A program made the translations under genes and the position numbers. A stretch of DNA of 5,033 nt, taken from the NCBI GenBank assembly GCA_903930165.1, contig CAIYXO010000281.1, forward strand, positions 1 to 5,033, in the 5' to 3' direction. Positions within the stretch are counted from its first letter, which is position 1; each line of letters opens with the position of its first letter. Below, piece by piece: positions 1 to 4,550 of the stretch. The notes under the pieces are model-generated. The model saw only the letters and a program-made list of their open reading frames with translations, searched no databases and was not told where the DNA came from. This stretch comes from an uncultured Verrucomicrobiota bacterium. Its GTDB lineage: Bacteria; Verrucomicrobiota; Verrucomicrobiia; Limisphaerales; UBA9464.

Positions 1-63
1 AGTGGAATTCCGGGCTGCGGAGGTCGGGCTCAGGAGGTCTTGCACGACATGGTGAAGGCCTAA
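1..63 (+). CDS. C-terminal fragment of an unidentified protein
   Basis: The first frame is open from the window edge to a TAA at 61-63 and would encode about 20 residues ending AQEVLHDMVKA. The polar, helix-like ending is a plausible protein C-terminus. The second frame hits a stop at 53-55, and the third runs on without a clear boundary. There is too little sequence to assign a family. If real, the gene lies upstream of the radical SAM gene on the same strand, leaving about 110 bases before that gene's preferred start. The call rests only on open frame and composition. Confidence 0.35.
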   Translation, partial: SGIPGCGGRAQEVLHDMVKA

Positions 64-175
64 ATGCACCTTGGGACGCGGCCCCATTCCGCAATGTTCC
101 CTGCTCCATGGCTGTCTGCTCCATCCGTTGTCGCCCGCTCTGGCTGCGGCGGGCTTCGTGCCGTACCGTCCCGTC

Positions 176-1057
176 GTGGCAGAACAACCGATCGCCATCC
201 GCAACACCTGGACCGCCGTGCGCGACCATGCCCGCACGTACCAGGACTTCACCTACGTCTACCCGGTCATCTCGCGGCGTTCGCGCGGTCTTTCCATCGG
301 GGTCAACCTGAACCCGGACAAGGTCTGCAACTTCGACTGCGTGTATTGCGAGGTGGACCGCAAGACCCCGGGGAAGGCCCGGACCGTGGACCTCGCCCAG
401 GTCCGTGACGAGCTGCTCTGGCTGATCGACCACGCGCAGTCCGGCGGGTTGGCCCGCGAGCCGAAGTTCGCCGACGCGCCTCCGGAGGTGAGCCGCGAGG
501 TGCGCGACATCGCCTTCAGCGGCGACGGCGAGCCCACGATGGTCCACGACTTCGACGCCTGCGTCCGTTGCGTGGCCGACATCCTCCGCGAGCGCGGACT
601 CGACCGGACCAAGATCGTCCTCATCACCGACGCCGCCGGACTGGACAAGTCCTCGGTGAAGCGCGGCCTGGAGCTGATGGACGGCCACCGCGGCGAGATC
701 TGGGCCAAGCTCGACGCCGGGACGGAACCCTACTACCGGCTCGTGAACCGCTCGGCGGTGAAGTTCGAGCGCATCCTCTCGAACCTGCGCGAGACGGCGA
801 TGGCGCGTCCGATCGTCATCCAGAGCCTCTTCCTGAAGGTCCGCGGCGAGACGATGTCCGCCGTCGAGCTGGAGGCCTACTGCGGGCGGCTGCGGGAGAT
901 CCTCGCGGCCGGCGGGCGGATCTCCGAGGTCCACGCCTACACCATCGCGCGGCCGGTGCCCGAGCCCTGGGCCACCCGGCTTGAACCCGCCGAACTGCAC
1001 GCACTGGCCGAGGTCATCCGCCAGCGGACAGGACTCACGGTCGAGGAGTTTCCCTGA
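176..1057 (+). CDS. Radical SAM protein, COG0731-like (wyosine synthetase superfamily)
   Basis: This is a predicted cytoplasmic iron-sulfur enzyme that would cleave S-adenosylmethionine to make a radical; its substrate is unknown. From the GTG at 176 it is 293 residues. The cluster motif CNFDCVYC has cysteines at about 51, 55 and 58 (spacing C-x3-C-x2-C). SGDGEPT at about 115-121 is the usual glycine-rich SAM-binding motif. WAKLDAGTEPYYRLV follows in the middle of the barrel. The stretch before the cysteines, YVYPVISRRSRGLSIGVNLN, resembles bacterial proteins grouped with the archaeal Twy1 wyosine enzyme (COG0731), but bacteria do not make wyosine, so that name should not be taken as function. 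The frame stays open upstream to a TTG at 71 (328 residues). I prefer 176 because the extra N-terminal residues are low-complexity and unlike the family; GTG at 158 is another option. No start has a good ribosome binding site. The family call is firm; the start is uncertain. Confidence 0.85.
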   Translation: MAEQPIAIRNTWTAVRDHARTYQDFTYVYPVISRRSRGLSIGVNLNPDKVCNFDCVYCEVDRKTPGKARTVDLAQVRDELLWLIDHAQSGGLAREPKFADAPPEVSREVRDIAFSGDGEPTMVHDFDACVRCVADILRERGLDRTKIVLITDAAGLDKSSVKRGLELMDGHRGEIWAKLDAGTEPYYRLVNRSAVKFERILSNLRETAMARPIVIQSLFLKVRGETMSAVELEAYCGRLREILAAGGRISEVHAYTIARPVPEPWATRLEPAELHALAEVIRQRTGLTVEEFP

Positions 1058-1064
1058 CGGGATA

Positions 1065-1218
1065 GGCCACGGAGACACAGAGGACACAGAGGCGGGTTGA
1101 AACGGATTTCACAGATCTTTCCCGGAACTTTTCTGCCGACGAGGTTCCGTGGGTGCCTCCATGGAATCCGTGGAATCCGCGTCACGTCCCCCTCCGTGCC
1201 CTCCGTGTCTCCGTGGCC
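1065..1218. repeat. Dispersed repeat with inverted 28-bp ends (MITE/REP-like), copy A
   Basis: The left arm 1065-1092 (GGCCACGGAGACACAGAGG...) and right arm 1191-1218 are inverted copies; by hand 25 of 28 positions match and all three differences are transitions. Inside are tandem-like units such as GGAATCCGTGGAATCCGCGT (1163-1182), ACGGATTTCACAGATC (1102-1117), and a central inverted pair CGGAAC (1123-1128) / GTTCCG (1144-1149). The element begins seven bases after the radical SAM stop codon and fills over half of the gap before vapB. There is no T-run as in an intrinsic terminator and no coding capacity. Similar strings are, to my knowledge, widespread between genes in Verrucomicrobia and related bacteria; that is recollection, not a search result. 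Confidence 0.75.
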
Positions 1219-1313
1219 ATCCGTCGCTGCCGCGGCCGCCAGCCCGGTCCGCGATTTCGGGGAGGGTGCAGGACGCGTGGTCGGAGTCCGGTGCCATTTT
1301 CGTTTGCCGGCCG

Positions 1314-1340
1314 ATGATGACGCTTCATGATGACGTCATG
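1314..1340 (+). promoter_or_regulatory. Possible vapBC operator/promoter at the antitoxin start
   Basis: A direct repeat ATGATGACG occurs at 1314-1322 and 1327-1335, 13 bases apart. A perfect 10-base palindrome ATGACGTCAT lies at 1330-1339 and runs into the proposed vapB start codon. Ribbon-helix-helix antitoxins usually repress their own operon by binding short repeated or palindromic sites at the promoter, so this is a reasonable candidate operator. A weak promoter-like pair, TTGCCG at 1304-1309 and CATGAT at 1326-1331 with a 16-base spacer, would put transcription start close to the ATG and give a leaderless message. The promoter part is speculative. Confidence 0.3.
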
Positions 1341-1562
1341 CGAACCATCATCGACCTGCCCCAGGAGCAGTTGGCGGCGCTGGCGCGGCACTGCGACGTC
1401 CACCGGATCTCCCGGGCCGAGGCGGTACGGCGTGCTGTGGACCGCTTCCTGAAGGAGTGCCAACCCGAGGAGAAGGACGTCGGATTCGGCGCCTGGAAGG
1501 GCCGGAAGCTCAACGCCAGGGCGCACGTCGACAACCTGCGGGACGGGTGGGGAAGGCGATGA
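1338..1562 (+). CDS. vapB: VapB-like ribbon-helix-helix antitoxin
   Basis: This is the predicted antitoxin of a type II toxin-antitoxin pair: it would bind and neutralise the PIN toxin encoded next and repress the operon. From ATG 1338 it is 74 residues. Residues 2-7 (RTIIDL) form the predicted DNA-binding strand. Helices lie at about 8-19 (PQEQLAALARHC) and 25-41 (SRAEAVRRAVDRFLKEC), the CopG/Arc ribbon-helix-helix pattern. The C-terminal part, FGAWKGRKLNARAHVDNLRDGW (read as FGAWKGRK... then LRDGW at 67-71), is the kind of tail seen in CopG-type partners of VapC, where it wraps round the toxin. The ATG at 1338 starts exactly at the fold. Upstream in-frame ATGs at 1314 and 1317 are possible, and the frame is open farther back into repeat DNA. 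No clear ribosome binding site is seen. Its stop overlaps the vapC start by four bases. Confidence 0.85.
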   Translation: MRTIIDLPQEQLAALARHCDVHRISRAEAVRRAVDRFLKECQPEEKDVGFGAWKGRKLNARAHVDNLRDGWGRR

Positions 1563-1927
1563 GGGCGATCATCGACAGCGACGTGCTGATCGACTACCTG
1601 CACGGCGTCGAGAAGGCGCGGGACGAACTGGCCCGGTATCCGAAGCGGGAGATCAGCATCCTCTCGTGGATGGAAGTCCTCGCCGGTGCGGAGACCGCGA
1701 AGGAGGAGCAGGACTGCCGCCGCTTCCTCTCCACCTTCACGATCCACCCGTTGTCCTTGGAGGTCGCGGAGGAGGCCGTGAGGCTGCGCCGCAAGTTTCG
1801 GCTACGTCTTCCGGACGCCATCGTCTGGGCCACCGCCAAGTCACAGGCATGCCTCCTGGTGACCCGGAACACGAAGGACTTCCCGGCACGCGAACCCGGC
1901 GTCCGCGTGCCCTACAAGCTGGACTGA
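1559..1927 (+). CDS. vapC: VapC-like PIN-domain toxin ribonuclease
   Basis: This is the predicted toxin of the pair, a small cytoplasmic Mg-dependent RNase of the PIN family; RNA targets in this family are usually tRNA or rRNA but cannot be told here. It is 122 residues, typical length. The acidic active-site residues appear in order: D6 (and D8) in IIDSDVLIDYL, E39 in SWMEVLAG, D86 in LPDAIVWATA, and N104/D107 in VTRNTKDF. All expected positions are present, so it looks catalytically intact. The ATG at 1559 lies within the vapB stop (ATGA overlap), the usual arrangement for translational coupling, and is preceded by a purine-rich GGGGAAGG at 1549-1556. In-frame sequence upstream to 1457 lies inside vapB and is not part of the gene. 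The assignment is firm; the symbol is a family name only. Confidence 0.9.
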   Translation: MRAIIDSDVLIDYLHGVEKARDELARYPKREISILSWMEVLAGAETAKEEQDCRRFLSTFTIHPLSLEVAEEAVRLRRKFRLRLPDAIVWATAKSQACLLVTRNTKDFPAREPGVRVPYKLD

Positions 1928-1942
1928 AGATTCCAGCGGGGC

Positions 1943-2005
1943 GACTCCACGGAATCCGTGCAATCCGTGTCGCATCTCCCTCCGTGGACTCGGTGTCTCC
2001 GTGGC
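1943..2005. repeat. Half-copy of the inverted-arm repeat, copy B
   Basis: This 63-base stretch aligns without gaps to 1155-1217, the right half of copy A, with 53 of 63 positions identical by hand count. It keeps GGAATCCGTG units and the terminal GTGTCTCCGTGGC. No left half is present. It sits between the convergent ends of vapC (stop at 1925-1927) and the BtuF-like gene (stop at 2014-2016), and its conserved end is eight bases from the latter's stop. It may act as a transcript-end structure, or may merely be tolerated there. Confidence 0.75.
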
Positions 2006-2013
2006 AAAGCTCT

Positions 2014-2934
2014 CTAGAGCGGTTGCCAGCCGGTGCCACGGTGCCGGGCCGGGAACAGCGTGGGATGCAACATCTCGGCGAGGCATTCCAGGGAGTCCAC
2101 GAGCCGCGGTCCCGGGCGGTTGAAGAGGGCGTTGCCGTCGACGACGAACACACGGCCGTTGCGCACCGCGCGCAGTGTGTTCCATCCCGGCAGGCCGGTG
2201 AGCGCCGCGGCCTCGGACCGCGCCCGGGCGAGGTCGAATCCGCACGGCAACAACACCAACACGTCCGGATCCGCCTTCCTCACCGAATCCCAGTCGATCC
2301 ACGGCGAAGGCTCGCCCGCCTGGGCCAACACGGCCGTTCCGCCGGCCAGCTCGACCATCTCGGGCAGCCAGTTGCCGCCGGACATCAGCGGGTCGAGCCA
2401 TTCGAGCGCGAGCACCTTCGGCCGCCGCGTCACGCCGCTGGCGACGCGGGTGATGACCTCGGCGACGCGTTCCTTGTGGGGGACGATCCATTCACGGCCG
2501 AGGTCCGGGAGACGCAACGCCTCGGCCACCGCGGTGAAGTCCTTCCAGAGGTCGGCAAAGCGGGACGGGTTGAGCGCCACGACCTCCGGGGCCGGACCCG
2601 GCCAGTCCGCGAGCACCGCGTCCAGCTCCGCACGGCTCACCGCGCAGACGGCACATTGGGCCTGGGTGAGGATGACGTCCGGCCGGAGGCCCTTGAGCGC
2701 GGCCGCGTCGATGCGGAACAGCGGACGCCCCGCTTCCACGGCGGCGCGGACCTGGGTGTCGATGACGGCGCTGGAGGCGGCCGGATCGACTTCGGGCGCG
2801 GTCAGGGCCGGCAGATGGCGGATCGTGTCCGGGAAGTCGCACTCGTGGCTTCGTCCGACGAGGGAACCGCGTGCACCGAGCGCGCAGACCAGTTCGGTGG
2901 CGCCGGGAAGGAGCGAGACGATGCGGAGCTTCAT
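2014..2934 (-). CDS. BtuF-like cobalamin/siderophore-binding family protein without signal peptide
   Basis: This is a member of the fold used by periplasmic binding proteins for vitamin B12 and Fe-siderophores (COG0614, BtuF/FecB-like), 306 residues from ATG 2934. The N-terminus MKLRIVSLLPGATELVCALG goes directly into the first strand; there is no signal peptide or lipobox, so it should be cytoplasmic. Other visible motifs are SHECD (29-33), LRPDVILTQAQCAVCAVS (83-100), EWLDPLMSGGNWLPEMVELAGG (start 178), LLPCGF (228-233) and FNRPGPRLVDSLECL (271-285). SHECD and QxxCxVCA mark a signal-less subgroup often named cobalamin-binding protein; its role is not settled to my knowledge. No BtuC/BtuD permease or ATPase gene is adjacent. 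A TTG at 2952 is an alternative start adding six residues, and neither has a good ribosome binding site. The DUF2905 gene ends 43 bases upstream on the same strand, suggesting one transcript. Confidence 0.85.
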   Translation of the reverse strand: MKLRIVSLLPGATELVCALGARGSLVGRSHECDFPDTIRHLPALTAPEVDPAASSAVIDTQVRAAVEAGRPLFRIDAAALKGLRPDVILTQAQCAVCAVSRAELDAVLADWPGPAPEVVALNPSRFADLWKDFTAVAEALRLPDLGREWIVPHKERVAEVITRVASGVTRRPKVLALEWLDPLMSGGNWLPEMVELAGGTAVLAQAGEPSPWIDWDSVRKADPDVLVLLPCGFDLARARSEAAALTGLPGWNTLRAVRNGRVFVVDGNALFNRPGPRLVDSLECLAEMLHPTLFPARHRGTGWQPL

Positions 2935-2977
2935 CGGGGCAGAGGTGGGCAAGGATGGGGAACCCCCGCCAAGGAAG

Positions 2978-3196
2978 TCATCGTTGGAAGAGTCGGCCGA
3001 TCAAGGTGAGCAGGACGCTCACGACGATGCAGGTGACGATCGGGAAATGGAGGCTGAACCCGCCGCGTCGGAAGCCGATGTCCCCCGGCAACAGTCCGCC
3101 GCCGGCACCGATCCGCGGACCGAGCCACCAGACCAGAGCGCCGAGCGCGGCCATCGAAAGCCCGACCACGACGAGAATCCTTCCCAGACCCTGCAT
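2978..3196 (-). CDS. DUF2905-type small membrane protein
   Basis: This is a 72-residue predicted inner-membrane protein of unknown function. It has two hydrophobic segments, about 4-24 (LGRILVVVGLSMAALGALVWW) with the first helix near the N-terminus, and about 51-69 (FPIVTCIVVSVLLTLIGRL). The loop between them contains LLPGDIGFRRGGFSLHFP (35-52); the PGDI and F-x-FP pattern is what I recognise as DUF2905. The ATG at 3196 gives MQGLGRIL, a usual start for the family. An in-frame TTG at 3232 would add 12 polar residues and is less likely. A short GGGA directly before the ATG is too close to be a good ribosome binding site. It is followed after 43 bases by the BtuF-like gene, and could share its promoter in the repeat-bearing region upstream. 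Confidence 0.8.
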   Translation of the reverse strand: MQGLGRILVVVGLSMAALGALVWWLGPRIGAGGGLLPGDIGFRRGGFSLHFPIVTCIVVSVLLTLIGRLFQR

Positions 3197-3278
3197 TCCC
3201 GAAACCGTGTCCCCATCACAACTCAGGCGCAACCGCCCATCCCTCCGCCGAACCCGACGTCATAGACTCCGGCGCTAC

Positions 3279-3362
3279 AGGTAGGGCGAAGGCTCCCGCC
3301 GAGCCGACCTTTCCAACTTGGAGTCCGCTTCCGACGGCTCCGCTGGAGCGTTCGCCCTACCT
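3279..3362. repeat. 84-bp inverted repeat/hairpin element (AGGTAGGGCGAA ends)
   Basis: The arms 3279-3306 and 3335-3362 are 28 bases each, inverted, matching at 25 of 28 positions by hand, with the outermost 12 (AGGTAGGGCGAA / TTCGCCCTACCT) perfect. The 28-base loop is 3307-3334. It could fold into one long stem as DNA or RNA. It lies 82 bases upstream of the DUF2905 start and contains no reading frame of note. There is no poly-T tail, so a standard terminator is not supported. The structure resembles a palindromic REP or MITE-type repeat; I recall similar strings in Verrucomicrobia genomes. Confidence 0.75.
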
Positions 3363-3469
3363 ATCTCAACGGCATCTCAGCGGCCTCCGCGTCGAGGCGG
3401 CCGGGCGTCCCGATCGGCTGGCTCCAGAAGATACAAGGGACCTCGTGGAATCCGTGTCCTGCCCAGAAA

Positions 3470-3487
3470 GCGCGAGCGGACTCGCGC
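3470..3487. repeat. Perfect 7-bp stem hairpin GCGCGAG-CGGA-CTCGCGC
   Basis: GCGCGAG (3470-3476) and CTCGCGC (3481-3487) pair perfectly round the four-base loop CGGA. The flank CACTCCATGACGCTT continues to the right. On the minus strand this reads through a frame beginning MECASPLALS, a peptide string I associate with spurious frames over dispersed repeats in Verrucomicrobia. It is not followed by a T-run on either strand. It is probably part of a dispersed palindromic repeat rather than a terminator. Confidence 0.5.
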
Positions 3488-3646
3488 ACTCCATGACGCT
3501 TCCGCGATTCCCTTGGCGATGGGTTTCCCTACCCGGCGTTGGTCGCACACCCGGGTGATGGTTGGGCTGAGACTCCTGACGTCGTCTCCTGCAAGTGCTC
3601 GCGGTGGGGGCCGAGACTCCTCACTCCGGTATCAGCCACTCCGAGT

Positions 3647-3665
3647 CCTCCGTGTCTCCGTGGCC
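3647..3665. repeat. Terminal fragment of the inverted-arm repeat, copy C
   Basis: CCTCCGTGTCTCCGTGGCC is identical to bases 1200-1218 at the end of copy A. It lies 27 bases beyond the cytochrome stop codon (3693-3695) and, read on the minus strand, starts GGCCACGGAGACACGGAGG, the same orientation relative to the gene's 3' end as copies A and B. The inner part may be the diverged fragment at 3441-3460, with other repeats inserted between; that link is inference. Confidence 0.65.
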
Positions 3666-3692
3666 AACCTCAGGGGTTTCGCATCCCGCGGC

Positions 3693-4550
3693 TCAGCGCG
3701 GAAGGTCCCCGACCTTCAGCTCGCGGAAGTAGGCCTGCAGGGCGTCGAGGACGGCGGGATCGTAGTGGGTGAAGCCCGGCATGCGCGAGGTCGGCTGGAT
3801 GGACTTCGGCTTCACCACGTAGCGCCGGAAGTAGTTGGTGTTCGACGACCAGGTCTTGAGCAGCAGCCAGGGACGTCCGGACATGGTGCCGCCGAAGTCG
3901 GCGTGCCCATGGCAGGCCAGGCAGTCGCGCACGGCGATGACCCTACCCTGCTTCGCCAATGCGGACGCCGTCCCGGGAAGCCGGAGCCGGTCCACGGTGG
4001 AGGCCGCGGTGCGGAATTCGATGCGGACCACGCCGTACGGGAAGTGCAGGTCCTCCGGCAGGTCGAGGACGCTCTTCCCGGCACGCGGCGCGAAGTCGGC
4101 GGCATTGATGTAGTACGGGGACATCTCCAGGCCGGTCAGCTTGCTCTTGCCCCAGGTCTCGGGCCCGCCGCCGTTGATCTCGAGGATCAGCAAGGACTGG
4201 AAAGCGGCCAGGTAGTCCGCCTCGAAAGCCTTGGCGTAGCCGTCGCTGCAGACGGCGAAGAGCGTGTCGGCCCGTTCGTCGAGCCCGAGCAGGGACCGCA
4301 ACTGGACGAGGGGGATCCCGCGGTACACGGCCCGCGACTTCACCGCGGTGTCCATGGCGTTGGTGGCCAACGTCGGAGGCAACGCGAGCAGCTGGTCGCG
4401 GGTGAGGAAGCCGTTGGTGCGTCCACTGGGGAACGGGCCGGACACCTCGAGGTCGGTCGGAGCGGTCCGGGTGGGACGCAACACCAGTTCCGCCCGGAGC
4501 GGGGCGAAGGCCAGGCAGGCGACCACGAGCAGGAGACCGTGGAATCTCAT
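3693..4550 (-). CDS. Secreted cytochrome c with degenerate sulfite-oxidase-like domain
   Basis: This is a predicted periplasmic electron carrier of 285 residues. Residues 1-20 (MRFHGLLLVVACLAFAPLRA) look like a cleavable signal peptide. Residues about 35-155 resemble the molybdopterin-binding oxidoreductase fold (PF00174): LTRDQLLALP, YRGIPLVQLRSLLGL, VCSDGYAKAFEADYL and LLILEINGGGPETWG follow the family order. The cysteine that binds molybdenum, normally between the ALP and RGxPL blocks, is absent; C101 lies later, in the DGY block. The C-terminal part is a c-type cytochrome: heme motif CLACH (210-214) and a probable axial methionine M257 in RMPGFTHYD. The start ATG at 4550 overlaps the stop of the DUF2165 gene by four bases (ATGA), so the two are probably translated together. 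Frame sequence upstream of the ATG belongs to that overlap and is not coding. The heme call is firm; the Mo-fold call is moderate. Confidence 0.8.
   Translation of the reverse strand: MRFHGLLLVVACLAFAPLRAELVLRPTRTAPTDLEVSGPFPSGRTNGFLTRDQLLALPPTLATNAMDTAVKSRAVYRGIPLVQLRSLLGLDERADTLFAVCSDGYAKAFEADYLAAFQSLLILEINGGGPETWGKSKLTGLEMSPYYINAADFAPRAGKSVLDLPEDLHFPYGVVRIEFRTAASTVDRLRLPGTASALAKQGRVIAVRDCLACHGHADFGGTMSGRPWLLLKTWSSNTNYFRRYVVKPKSIQPTSRMPGFTHYDPAVLDALQAYFRELKVGDLPR

Larger units (their letters stand above)
3363..3692. other. Non-coding stretch made of repeat fragments
   Basis: No convincing gene is seen in the 330 bases between the 84-bp hairpin and the end of the cytochrome gene. Open frames here have no family-like composition. 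The region holds a fragment resembling the inner part of copies A and B (CGTGGAATCCGTGTCC at 3444-3459), a tight GC hairpin at 3470-3487, two copies of GAGACTCCT (3569-3577 and 3613-3621) beside a GACGTC palindrome (3578-3583), and the repeat end at 3647-3665. It looks like a landing site for several repeat families. A promoter cannot be identified. Confidence 0.5.

Noticed and set aside
71..175. N-terminal extension of the radical SAM protein from TTG 71
   Set aside because: The extra residues are Pro/Leu/Ala-rich and unlike the family start; GTG 176 begins just before recognisable sequence. Not fully excluded.
1065..1218. CRISPR-like array from the GGAATCCGTG and CCTCCGTG units
   Set aside because: Units are short, imperfect and nearly contiguous with no regular unique spacers; no cas genes nearby.
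1666..3009. Long + strand open frame (447 codons) crossing vapC, the repeat and the BtuF-like gene
   Set aside because: Arg/Gly/His-rich composition with no family motifs, and it lies opposite or out of frame to two well-supported genes. It is an effect of high GC.
2033..3265. Long + strand open frame (410 codons) opposite the BtuF-like and DUF2905 genes
   Set aside because: Low-complexity Ser/Arg/Pro-rich product; the minus strand carries clear family motifs over the same bases.
3279..3362. Intrinsic terminator
   Set aside because: The stem is strong but the loop is 28 bases and no T-run follows on either strand; a repeat element fits better.
3366..3548. Small minus-strand gene (60 codons, MECASPLALS string)
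   Set aside because: It lies wholly over repeat fragments, has no hydrophobic or domain pattern, and similar strings are known to me as spurious frames over dispersed repeats.
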